Assembly (NCBI GenBank): GCA_934718155.1 | Contig: CAKUZF010000067.1 | Location: forward strand, 1 to 6,148 | Origin: an uncultured Parabacteroides sp. | GTDB taxonomy: Bacteria; Bacteroidota; Bacteroidia; Bacteroidales; Tannerellaceae | Direction of reading: 5' to 3' | Length of the DNA stretch: 6,148 nucleotides | Part shown: piece after piece, positions 1-5,928 of the stretch | How positions within the stretch are numbered: the first letter of the stretch is position 1 | Layout of the letters: the number at the start of each line of letters is the position of its first letter | The notes under the pieces: generated by a model | Told to the model about the DNA's origin: nothing | Seen by the model: the letters and a program-made list of their open reading frames with translations, nothing else | Database searches by the model: none | Position numbers and translations under genes: made by a program

Positions 1-117
1 AAACGGACGATGTTATTTATATCTATCTTTATGTGCTTATTTGGTATAGTTAGCGCAACGGCACAAAATCCAGTATTGTCTCCCCTTATAATGGGGGACA
101 CTTGTGATTTAGCTTAA
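1..117 (+). pseudogene. N-terminal remnant of a secreted protein, or tiny secreted peptide (left edge open)
   Basis: The frame is open at the left edge and runs to a TAA at 115-117. From the ATG at 10-12 it encodes 35 residues; the true start may lie upstream, because the preceding codons read K-R-T. The sequence has a positively charged start, a hydrophobic core (LFISIFMCLFGIVS) and an AxA-type signal peptidase I site (SATA before QNP). Only about 18 residues follow the predicted cleavage site before the stop. That is too short for the exported enzymes that usually carry such a signal, so a truncated gene is more likely than a functional one. The downstream bases in the other two frames do not obviously continue the protein. 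I do not recognise the family from the short mature part (NPVLSPLIMGDTCDLA). Confidence 0.4.
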
Positions 118-258
118 TGAAACAAATCTGCATGTGGATCGACCTGCTGTCGTGTGCGGAGCGGCCTGCTTTGGATTTAAGGCCTCAAACGCCATTTTGT
201 TCAAATTTTGTTCACGAATCATTATGCCTCAAAACTCCGATCCTATACTTTTGTGGTG

Positions 259-315
259 AAAAAGTACACAATCCTCCATTATCATCGCAAATGTGTATTT
301 TTGTGTACAGTTTTT
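259..315. repeat. Inverted repeat GTACACAA / TTGTGTAC flanked by A5 / T5
   Basis: GTACACAA at 264-271 is exactly complementary to TTGTGTAC at 301-308. Outside it, AAAAA (259-263) can pair with TTTTT (311-315) across a 2-base bulge. The 29-base spacer is long for an intrinsic terminator, although the right arm is followed by a T run. It could be a weak terminator for the leftmost reading frame, or the remains of a small repeated element. Confidence 0.35.
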
Positions 316-386
316 AGAGAAAAACTTCTTTCCTTTGCGACCAGCATGATGAAAGGATAGATCAACAGCCATAAAATGGAATCATA

Positions 387-418
387 TTTTGATGACAATG
401 ATTAATTATATATAACAG
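387..418 (+). promoter_or_regulatory. Candidate promoter of the BACON-like lipoprotein gene
   Basis: TTTTG at 387-391 matches the Bacteroidetes -33 element, and 19 bp later TATAACAG (411-418) keeps only the TA and final G of the TAnnTTTG -7 element. The implied start near 422 would leave a leader of about 17 bases before the ATG at 439. An alternative -7 element, TTCCTTTG (330-337), lacks a -33 partner at normal spacing. Confidence 0.3.
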
Positions 419-438
419 AAAATAAAACATATACGGTT

Positions 439-897
439 ATGAAAAATTTAATTTGTTTATTTGCGGCATTCCTCGCCTTATTTTTAGCTTGTGATAAGGA
501 TGAAATAATTAGTGGAGGGTTACCTCCTATGCCACTAATATATATGGATTTTAAAAACTACGAAATTGAAGCGAAAGCAGATAGTTCAGAAATCTTAATA
601 AAAACCTATCTGAGTATTAATGATACTTGTAGCTTTACCATTGAAGAGATGAATAAACTGTTAGAGTGGCAAATCAGTTCTATTTCTATTTTAAATCATA
701 CAACTAATCAATGGGATCCGTTTGAGATAGAAGCTGGTAAAGACTCAATCGTTGGCGATTGGTTTACTGTCATTCGAGACAAAAAAGGAGAGTATATACG
801 TGTTATATTAAGCGAGAATTTAGGTGATATAAGGACTTTATATATTGGGGCAGATAAGCGCATGATGGGATGCACGATTTCTCAATTAGGGAAATAA
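439..897 (+). CDS. Small BACON-like domain lipoprotein
   Basis: This 152-residue protein begins with a lipoprotein signal peptide: Lys at position 3, a hydrophobic core, and a lipobox LFLAC with the acylated cysteine at residue 18. The acidic stretch DKDE follows directly, a placement typical of Bacteroidetes lipoproteins exported to the cell surface. The mature part looks all-beta. Its tail (W-F-T-V-I-R, then residues about 125-152 with EN-x-G-x-x-R-x-x-x-I and a final I-S-Q-L-G) resembles the end of a BACON domain, a fold of Bacteroidetes surface proteins thought to bind carbohydrate or mucin. No enzymatic domain is attached, unlike many BACON proteins. Base composition is much more AT-rich than the genes to the right. 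It is convergent with the YitT-family gene. Lipoprotein assignment is firm; the BACON relation is from pattern recognition only. Confidence 0.75.
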   Translation: MKNLICLFAAFLALFLACDKDEIISGGLPPMPLIYMDFKNYEIEAKADSSEILIKTYLSINDTCSFTIEEMNKLLEWQISSISILNHTTNQWDPFEIEAGKDSIVGDWFTVIRDKKGEYIRVILSENLGDIRTLYIGADKRMMGCTISQLGK

Positions 898-960
898 AAT
901 AGGAATATAAAATAATCAATAATAAGTATAAGCAGGAAAATAAATTATCCCTATTTATTT
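892..960. terminator. Possible weak bidirectional terminator between convergent genes
   Basis: AAATAGG (897-903) is complementary to CCTATTT (950-956), and with one bulged base the pairing extends through the two stop-codon regions. The loop of about 46 bases is AT-rich and long, so a strong intrinsic terminator is not evident. The position between two convergent stop codons is the main reason for the call. Confidence 0.25.
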
Positions 961-1917
961 CAACACCAAGTCGTCTTGATCGGGCAGCTGGTTCCAACGG
1001 AGCCCATAGGTGTCGTAGGCATCGGTGACGACTACAAAGGCTTCGGGGCAGTAATGCCTCAGGCTGGTCGTGACGAAATCCACTTCCCTGCGGCGCAGCA
1101 CCAGCATCAGCGTCTCCTTCTCCTGCCCGCTGTAGAGGCCGTAGCTGGGAAGGCAGGTGGCTGTGCGATCGAGCTTGGAGAGGATGAACTGGCGCAACTC
1201 GGGCGTGTTCTTGGGCATGATGACAAAGACGATCTTGTCGTTTTTAGAGCCCGAGAGCGCAAAGCCCAATACGCGGGTCGTTACATAGACGCAGATCAGC
1301 GAATAGCCGCTCAGGGCTAAGCTCTGGGGCGTGTAGTCTCCCTCCATGCCTATTCCGAAGCCTATCACCAGCAGGCCCAATGAGATGACGCAGCCATCTA
1401 CGGCCATCAGCGCATTGCTGAACTTGACTCGCAGGTAGCGGCTGATGATCATGGCGATCACGTCGCTTCCGCCCGACGAGGCTTTACACTTGATGAGCAT
1501 GGCGGTGCCGATGCCCATGCAGATTGGGCCAAACAGGGCGGCCAAGATCAAGTCGTTGGAGAAGTCGAGCCGTCCGCCGAGCAGCTGCTTGGGATCGAGC
1601 GCCTGCAGGGCCAGCTCGTCGGGATAGCAGAACGTTGAGAGCAGGTTCATGAAGAAGGGGGCGGCAAAGGCGGCGACCAAGGTGCGCAGCCCGACCTTCG
1701 AGCCTAAGCAGAAGGCCGAAAGCAGCAAGATGGGCACTTCGAGCATATAGCCGAAGGTTCCCACCTGGATGGTGGGGAAGAGCTGGTGGAGCACGATGCT
1801 GAGCCCGAAGACTCCTCCGGGCACAAGCTTATAGGGGTTGATGAACAAGACAAACCCCAACGCTACGATGAAGCATCCCAGGCAGATGCCCGATAGGTTG
1901 AGGATTGTCTGTCTCAA
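955..1917 (-). CDS. YitT family membrane protein (YitT membrane domain plus C-terminal DUF2179)
   Basis: The protein has 320 residues when started at the TTG at 1915-1917. The N-terminal two thirds form an inner-membrane bundle with hydrophobic segments at about 8-26, 55-72, 77-95, 122-142, 168-188 and 198-218. Family motifs include the Gly-rich LVPGGVFGLS after the first helix (31-40) and KASSGGSDVIA (145-155). The C-terminal soluble part (about 228-306, with LPSYGLYSGQEKETL and the PEAFVVV motif) is the DUF2179 domain. YitT proteins are widespread and poorly understood; transport is assumed but the substrate is unknown. No ATG lies before the first helix in this frame (next Met is residue 58), so a TTG start is needed as the sequence stands. 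A run of eight C just upstream separates this frame from an ATG overlapping the stop of the preceding oxidoreductase gene. One C fewer would extend the protein by 10 residues to about 330. Confidence 0.9.
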   Translation of the reverse strand: MRQTILNLSGICLGCFIVALGFVLFINPYKLVPGGVFGLSIVLHQLFPTIQVGTFGYMLEVPILLLSAFCLGSKVGLRTLVAAFAAPFFMNLLSTFCYPDELALQALDPKQLLGGRLDFSNDLILAALFGPICMGIGTAMLIKCKASSGGSDVIAMIISRYLRVKFSNALMAVDGCVISLGLLVIGFGIGMEGDYTPQSLALSGYSLICVYVTTRVLGFALSGSKNDKIVFVIMPKNTPELRQFILSKLDRTATCLPSYGLYSGQEKETLMLVLRRREVDFVTTSLRHYCPEAFVVVTDAYDTYGLRWNQLPDQDDLVLK

Positions 1918-1931
1918 CTTTGACGGTTTGA

Positions 1932-1939
1932 GGGGGGGG
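1932..1939 (-). repeat. C8 homopolymer tract at the oxidoreductase/YitT junction
   Basis: Eight consecutive G on the plus strand (C on the coding strand) lie between the oxidoreductase stop (1945-1947) and the TTG used for the YitT gene (1915-1917). An ATG at 1946-1948 overlaps that stop as ATGA. From this ATG to the TTG is 31 bases, so with eight C the ATG frame is shifted and ends at a TAA (1829-1831). Seven C would join it in frame to the YitT gene. Confidence 0.85.
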
Positions 1940-1944
1940 TAAGA

Positions 1945-3399
1945 TCATATCTTAAAGTATTGTTCCCAGCCTTTGCGAGGCGGCAGTCCGCAGAGCATGC
2001 GGTTTGCCTCGGGGTCGTTGGTGATCTGTTTTGTGTCGCGATCGAATACCAGCTTGCGGTTCAGTCGCTGGCTCAAGACGCCTAAGCAGAACACTTGGCT
2101 CAGCGGGCCGGCGATGTGGAACGGCGAGCGGGTCTGCTCCTTACCCATGCAGCTGAGCAGGAAGTTGGCGTAATGGTTCGACGGGCTTTTCGGCACTTCG
2201 GGCAGGCGCGACTCCATCTCCTTTGCCTTCTCGCTGGGGATGATCGAGAGCGTGCTGCCATGCGAGCCTCCCTTGAAGGTCAGCTCCTTCGAGTAGATCT
2301 CTTTGCCGGGGTTCAGCTTGGCGGGCTGAATCTTGCCTCCTGCCACGGTGGGGATGTTCGGATCCAGCTCCGACACGCCATAGCCCTCGGGCACGGCGGG
2401 GATGTTGTCTAATCCGTCATACCAAGTGATGTCTACACCAGGCATGTCGCCTCGCTTCGGGAAGCGGAAGAGGATCGTTGACGACATGGGGAAGAAGAAG
2501 GGGTTGTGATCCTTCAGGTAGAGCGGGTTGACCTCGGTGGGCAGGCCTAAGTCGAGAAACTCGTGCGCCGTGTCGAGGATGTGCGCTCCCCAGTCGCCTA
2601 AAGCGCCCATGCCATAGTCGTACCAGCAGCGCCATTGGCCCAGGTGGTAGTCGTGGTTATAGTCGTGATAGGGCGCTACGCCAATCCAGGTGTCCCAATC
2701 CATCGTGGCGGGAACCGGCTCGCCCATCGGCATGTGGGTGATGTGGGGGTTCCAGCCGTGCCAGCGGCGCGAGTTGTTCATGTGGGCCGTAATGGCGGTG
2801 ACATCCTTGATGATGCCCGCCTCTTTCCAGGCCTTGAACTGGAAGTAGTTCGCCTCGGAGTGGCCCTGGTTGCCCATCTGCGTCACTACGCCATACTTCT
2901 TGGCCGCACGCATCATGATCTCGATCTCTTCGAAGGTGCGAGCCATTGGTTTCTCAACATAGACATGCTTGCCGTGGGCCATGGCCTCGATCGTGATCGG
3001 GAAGTGGGAGTGGTCGGGCACGCCTACCGTCACGGCGTCGATCTTGTTGGCGATGCGATCGAACATGGTGCGGAAATCCTGGAAGCGTTCCGCCTTGGGA
3101 AACATGTTCATAATCTCTTGGGTGTGCGGAGCGCCCATGTCGACGTCGCACAGGGCTACCACGTTGCACAGGCCGGTGTTGTATAACTCCTTGGCGATCT
3201 CTCCTCCACGCTGGCCAATGCCGATGAAGGCGATGTTCACTTTGTCGTTGGCGCTGACACGCGGGGTCATGCCTTTGGCGGGGATCCAAAACGAGGGAAT
3301 GGCCGTAGCCGCCGTGAGTGCGAGTGTGCGCTTCAGGAACGAACGGCGAGACAGATCTTCTGGTTTCATGCTATTATGAGTTTGATTTAAGTGAGACAT
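1945..3399 (-). CDS. Gfo/Idh/MocA family oxidoreductase with Tat signal
   Basis: The protein has 484 residues from the ATG at 3397-3399, or 474 from Met11 (ATG at 3367-3369). A twin-arginine signal (SRRSFLKR, Arg18-Arg19) and a hydrophobic stretch to about residue 40 predict export across the inner membrane by Tat, already folded with its cofactor. The NAD(P)-binding Rossmann domain follows, with GIGQRG at 60-65 and acidic CDVD at 84-87. VPDHSH (127-132) and the family hallmark EKP (149-151) come next. The C-terminal substrate domain contains GDWGAHILDTAH (268-279), which probably supplies the catalytic histidine and substrate contacts. Such Bacteroidetes proteins act on sugars or cyclitols; the substrate cannot be read from sequence. 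It is less like GH109 glycosidases of the same fold, which carry a different C-terminal signature. The YitT-family gene lies 27 bases downstream, probably in the same transcript. Confidence 0.92.
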   Translation of the reverse strand: MSHLNQTHNSMKPEDLSRRSFLKRTLALTAATAIPSFWIPAKGMTPRVSANDKVNIAFIGIGQRGGEIAKELYNTGLCNVVALCDVDMGAPHTQEIMNMFPKAERFQDFRTMFDRIANKIDAVTVGVPDHSHFPITIEAMAHGKHVYVEKPMARTFEEIEIMMRAAKKYGVVTQMGNQGHSEANYFQFKAWKEAGIIKDVTAITAHMNNSRRWHGWNPHITHMPMGEPVPATMDWDTWIGVAPYHDYNHDYHLGQWRCWYDYGMGALGDWGAHILDTAHEFLDLGLPTEVNPLYLKDHNPFFFPMSSTILFRFPKRGDMPGVDITWYDGLDNIPAVPEGYGVSELDPNIPTVAGGKIQPAKLNPGKEIYSKELTFKGGSHGSTLSIIPSEKAKEMESRLPEVPKSPSNHYANFLLSCMGKEQTRSPFHIAGPLSQVFCLGVLSQRLNRKLVFDRDTKQITNDPEANRMLCGLPPRKGWEQYFKI

Positions 3400-3414
3400 T
3401 AGGTTTATTGGCAG

Positions 3415-3443
3415 CGAAGATAGTAATTATTTTCGGCTTTCAA
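3415..3443 (-). promoter_or_regulatory. Candidate promoter of the oxidoreductase-YitT transcript
   Basis: On the minus strand TTG (3441-3443) is followed after 18 bp by TATCTTCG (3415-3422), one mismatch from the Bacteroidetes -7 consensus TAnnTTTG. Transcription would begin near 3410. That leaves only about 10 bases before the first ATG (3399) but about 40 before the second (3369), which slightly favours the second as the real start. Confidence 0.4.
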
Positions 3444-3454
3444 GGCGAAGCCGA
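3433..3454. repeat. Small hairpin TCGGCTT / AAGCCGA
   Basis: TCGGCTT (3433-3439) and AAGCCGA (3448-3454) form a 7-bp stem with an 8-base loop. It overlaps the predicted -33 region of the oxidoreductase promoter, so it could be a regulator-binding dyad or simply part of the repeat-rich intergenic sequence. Confidence 0.3.
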
Positions 3455-3458
3455 TGGC

Positions 3459-3539
3459 AAACCCCACGGTTGATGGGCAAAAAACTCCACGGTTGGCCCC
3501 GACAGACCATGGGGTTTACGGGCGGCAACCCCGCAGTTG
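3459..3539. repeat. Three related 11-mers (CCCCACGGTTG type) plus an inverted AAACCCCA / TGGGGTTT pair
   Basis: CCCCACGGTTG (3462-3472), CTCCACGGTTG (3485-3495) and CCCCGCAGTTG (3529-3539) are copies of one degenerate 11-mer, starting 23 and 44 bases apart. AAACCCCA (3459-3466) is exactly complementary to TGGGGTTT (3510-3517). The block directly abuts the phased 11-bp array and may be an older, decayed part of the same element. No reading frame explains it. Confidence 0.6.
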
Positions 3540-3684
3540 CTCTGAAGCTGCAAGGCAGTAGCTCTAATCGAGCTCTAACGTTTCTCTAATCTTTCTCTAA
3601 CGTTTCTCTAACCGCGGATTAGAGAAACATTAGAGCAACCTCGGAGCAACCTCGGAGCAGCCTTAGAGCAGCATGGGAGGAGCG
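3539..3684. repeat. Phased 11-bp repeat array forming a long imperfect palindrome
   Basis: Left-arm units start every 11 bases at 3539, 3550 (degenerate), 3561, 3572, 3583, 3594 and 3605; good examples are GCTCTAACGTT, TCTCTAATCTT and TCTCTAACGTT. After the centre CCGCGGA (3612-3618), units of the opposite orientation start at 3619, 3630, 3641, 3652, 3663 and 3674 (degenerate): TTAGAGAAACA, TTAGAGCAACC, TCGGAGCAACC, TCGGAGCAGCC, TTAGAGCAGCA. TTTCTCTAA (3603-3611) pairs perfectly with TTAGAGAAA (3619-3627), and pairing continues with recurrent mismatches out to GCTCTAA (3561-3567) with TTAGAGC (3663-3669). The unit length is not a multiple of three and there is no protein frame. The array sits between two divergent genes, so it is not a terminator for either. 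Confidence 0.9.
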
Positions 3685-3693
3685 GCTGAAAAA

Positions 3694-3714
3694 GCCTGCC
3701 CGCGCCAGGCGGGC
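3694..3714. repeat. GC-rich hairpin beside the 11-bp array
   Basis: GCCCGC (3698-3703) and GCGGGC (3709-3714) can form a 6-bp GC stem with a 5-base loop; an alternative pairing is GCCTG (3694-3698) with CAGGC (3706-3710). No T run follows and no gene ends here, so it is not called a terminator. Confidence 0.4.
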
Positions 3715-3776
3715 GCAAATTCTCTTATTCTTCGCCCGTTTTAGGCGGTTTAGCGAATGAATATGTGGCGCAAACG

Positions 3777-3807
3777 GATGCTACTACGGAAAAAATCATT
3801 TACTTTG
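3777..3807 (+). promoter_or_regulatory. Candidate promoter of the glyS-FKBP operon
   Basis: TTACTTTG (3800-3807) differs from the -7 consensus TAnnTTTG at one base. The -33 position 19 bp upstream holds only GATG (3777-3780), a weak match. The implied start near 3812 gives a leader of about 35 bases, AT-rich and without a Shine-Dalgarno site, as is usual in Bacteroidetes. Confidence 0.4.
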
Positions 3808-3847
3808 CAACTTCGAAAAAGAAGAAAGACAAGCAAATTAGTAGAAT

Positions 3848-5392
3848 ATGGCACAAGAAGATGTTTTTAAGAAATTAGTTTCGCATTGCAAGGAGTATGG
3901 TTTCGTTTTCCCTTCCTCAGAGATTTATGACGGTCTGGGCGCAGTGTACGACTATGGCCAGTATGGCGTTGAATTGAAGAACAATATCAAGAAATATTGG
4001 TGGGATAGCATGACGCTGCTCCACGAGAACGTGGTTGGTCTCGATTCTTCTATCTTCATGCACCCCACGATCTGGAAGGCTTCTGGCCACGTGGATGCGT
4101 TTAACGATCCCTTGATCGACAACAGAGACTCGAAGAAGCGCTATCGTGCTGACGTCTTGATCGAAGACCACTTGGGCAAGATCGAGGAGAAGATCAACAA
4201 AGAGGTGGCCAAGGCGGCGAAGAAGTTTGGCGACGCCTTCGACGAGGCGAAGTTCCGCGAGACGAATCCACGCGTATTGGAGCACCAGGCAAAGTGGAAC
4301 GAGATCCACGAGCGCTATAAGAAGGATATGAACGACTCGAACTTCGAGGATCTGCGCCAGCTGATCTTGGATTGCGAGATTGTTTGCCCGATCTCGGGCA
4401 CACGCAACTGGACGGAGGTGCGCCAGTTCAACCTGATGTTCTCTACCGAGATGGGCTCTACCGCCGACGGCGCAATGAAGGTCTATCTGCGTCCCGAGAC
4501 GGCTCAGGGCATCTTCGTGAACTTCTTGAATGTGCAGAAGACAGGCCGTATGAAGGTTCCGTTCGGTATCGCTCAGATTGGTAAGGCGTTCCGTAATGAG
4601 ATCGTTGCGCGTCAGTTCATCTTCCGTATGCGCGAGTTCGAGCAGATGGAGATGCAGTTCTTCGTTCGTCCGGGCGACGAGCTCGAGTGGTTCAAGAAGT
4701 GGAAGGAGACGCGCTTGAAGTGGCACTTAGCCCTGGGCATGGGCGCTGAGAAGTATCGCTATCACGACCATGAGAAGTTGGCTCACTATGCGAATGCCGC
4801 AACCGATATCGAGTTTGAGATGCCGTTTGGCTTCAAGGAGGTTGAGGGTATACATAGCCGTACGAACTTCGACTTGAGCCAGCACGAGAAGTTCTCGGGC
4901 AAGAAGATCCAGTATTTCGATCCCGAGCTGAACCAGAGCTACACGCCGTATGTGATCGAGACCTCTATCGGTGTGGATCGTATGTTCCTCAGCGTGATGG
5001 CCGGCTCTTATTGCGAGGAGACGCTGGAGAATGGCGAGACGCGCGTTGTCTTGAAGTTGCCCGCAGCGTTGGCTCCCATCAAGTTGGCCGTATTGCCGCT
5101 GGTTAAGAAAGACGGCCTGCCCGAGAAGGCCGAGGAAATCATCCAGATGTTGCGCTTCGACTTCCGCTGCCAGTACGACGAGAAGGATTCTATCGGTAAG
5201 CGCTATCGCCGTCAGGATGCGATCGGTACGCCCTACTGTATCACGGTCGATCATGATACGCTGACCGACAATTGCGTGACGATTCGTTTCCGCGACACGA
5301 TGGAGCAGGAGCGTGTGCCTATCGCCAAGCTGCACGACATCATCAGCGAGAAGGTTAGCATGCGCAATTTGTTGAAGAAAGTCATGGAGTAA
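3848..5392 (+). CDS. glyS: Glycyl-tRNA synthetase, alpha2 (archaeal/eukaryotic-like) type
   Basis: This 514-residue cytoplasmic enzyme charges tRNA-Gly with glycine using ATP. It is the single-chain homodimeric class II form, not the alpha2beta2 form with separate glyQ and glyS subunits. The N-terminus (KLVSHCKEYGFVFPSSEIYDGL) is characteristic of the family. RPETAQGIF (from Arg215) contributes to the active site, class II motif 2 is FRNE (248-251), and motif 3 ends in SIGVDRMF (Arg378). A charged, probably helical insertion lies at about 108-165. The anticodon-binding domain begins around LPAALAPIKLAVLPL (404 onward) and includes GKRYRRQDAIGTPYCITVD. Length and motifs are complete. It is the first gene of an operon with the FKBP lipoprotein gene four bases downstream. 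Confidence 0.97.
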   Translation: MAQEDVFKKLVSHCKEYGFVFPSSEIYDGLGAVYDYGQYGVELKNNIKKYWWDSMTLLHENVVGLDSSIFMHPTIWKASGHVDAFNDPLIDNRDSKKRYRADVLIEDHLGKIEEKINKEVAKAAKKFGDAFDEAKFRETNPRVLEHQAKWNEIHERYKKDMNDSNFEDLRQLILDCEIVCPISGTRNWTEVRQFNLMFSTEMGSTADGAMKVYLRPETAQGIFVNFLNVQKTGRMKVPFGIAQIGKAFRNEIVARQFIFRMREFEQMEMQFFVRPGDELEWFKKWKETRLKWHLALGMGAEKYRYHDHEKLAHYANAATDIEFEMPFGFKEVEGIHSRTNFDLSQHEKFSGKKIQYFDPELNQSYTPYVIETSIGVDRMFLSVMAGSYCEETLENGETRVVLKLPAALAPIKLAVLPLVKKDGLPEKAEEIIQMLRFDFRCQYDEKDSIGKRYRRQDAIGTPYCITVDHDTLTDNCVTIRFRDTMEQERVPIAKLHDIISEKVSMRNLLKKVME

Positions 5393-5396
5393 GCCG

Positions 5397-5921
5397 ATGA
5401 GCCGCTATATATCTATTCTATGTATGTTGTTTGGCCTGCTGATGATGGGCACGGCTTGCTCGAAAGACGACGACAAGGATTCGATCGCGGTCGATGAGGT
5501 GTGGAAGGCGCAGAACGAGGAGGCTTTCGCTGAGAAGGCGAAGGATCCGGAGTTTCAGAAGCTCGAATCGCAGAGCAAGGCGGGCTACATCTTATATAAG
5601 GTGTTGAAGCAGGGCGAGAGCACGGAGCCGATCTATTATAATACGAAGGTGGAGTTTTATTATAAAGGCACGATGATCGATGGAACGGTGTTCGACGATC
5701 GCTCGTTCGATCATGGCGCGCCGGCGCAGTATTCCCCTTCGCAGTTGGTCGATGGTTTTGGCACGGCTTTACAGCATATGCACCCAGGCGACAAATGGCT
5801 CGTCTGGATTCCGCAGCAGATGGCTTATGGCGTTTCGGGCAATAAGCAAGGTAGCGTAGTGATTTTGCCCTACACCACCTTGATCTTCGAGATAGAAATA
5901 GTAAAGGTCGTGGAACCTTAG
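5397..5921 (+). CDS. FKBP-type peptidyl-prolyl cis-trans isomerase lipoprotein
   Basis: The protein has 174 residues. It begins with a lipoprotein signal peptide whose lipobox MGTAC places the acylated cysteine at residue 21. SKDDDK follows, an acidic stretch like the Bacteroidetes surface-export signal, so the mature protein may sit on the outer face of the outer membrane. A charged helical linker (about 33-60) leads to one FKBP domain (about 63-172). Residues matching the FKBP12 pocket are visible: Tyr89, Phe99-Asp100, Leu117-Val118, Tyr144 and Phe164. The pocket-floor Trp is replaced by Phe121, common in bacterial FKBPs. It should catalyse proline isomerisation and assist folding of exported proteins. 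It starts four bases after the glyS stop, so it is almost certainly cotranscribed, and a strong terminator follows. Confidence 0.92.
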   Translation: MSRYISILCMLFGLLMMGTACSKDDDKDSIAVDEVWKAQNEEAFAEKAKDPEFQKLESQSKAGYILYKVLKQGESTEPIYYNTKVEFYYKGTMIDGTVFDDRSFDHGAPAQYSPSQLVDGFGTALQHMHPGDKWLVWIPQQMAYGVSGNKQGSVVILPYTTLIFEIEIVKVVEP

Positions 5922-5928
5922 ATAAAGC

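Larger units (their letters stand above)
118..438. other. Intergenic region with short repeats, no convincing gene
   Basis: This stretch separates the signal-peptide remnant from the BACON-like lipoprotein gene. It holds a GC-richer patch at about 130-190, a perfect 10-bp direct repeat (ATTTTGTTCA at 194-203 and 205-214, an 11-bp tandem unit), a near-repeat of GCCTCAAA (182-189 and 226-233), and an inverted repeat at 259-315. A 66-codon frame at 117-317 begins in the TAATG overlap with the preceding stop. Its product is rich in Cys, Pro and Phe and lacks a recognisable domain, so I do not call it a gene. The AT-rich 3' part (about 385-438) probably contains the promoter of the downstream lipoprotein gene. 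Confidence 0.5.

Noticed and set aside
117..317. 66-codon frame beginning at the TAATG overlap
   Set aside because: No domain, no ribosome-binding context, unusual Cys/Pro/Phe-rich composition, and it ends inside an inverted repeat. Translation cannot be excluded but nothing supports it.
2635..3186. 183-codon plus-strand frame inside the oxidoreductase gene
   Set aside because: It is antisense to a complete, motif-bearing gene and the product is a Val/Gly/His-rich mirror of it without recognisable domains.
3539..3684. CRISPR array
   Set aside because: The 11-bp units are contiguous with no spacers, and they invert at a central axis, which CRISPR repeats do not do.
3694..3738. Rho-independent terminator
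   Set aside because: Only short GC stems without a T run, located between two divergent genes where no transcript ends.
3673..3744. Small plus-strand frame starting ATGGGAGGAGCG before glyS
   Set aside because: About 23 codons, formed from repeat and hairpin sequence, lying upstream of the predicted glyS transcription start.
3917..4726. Long antisense frame (269 codons) opposite glyS, with another at 4727-5335
   Set aside because: They lie entirely opposite a clear glycyl-tRNA synthetase. Their products have the low-complexity Leu/Arg/His/Val-rich look of reverse-complemented biased codons, with no domain.
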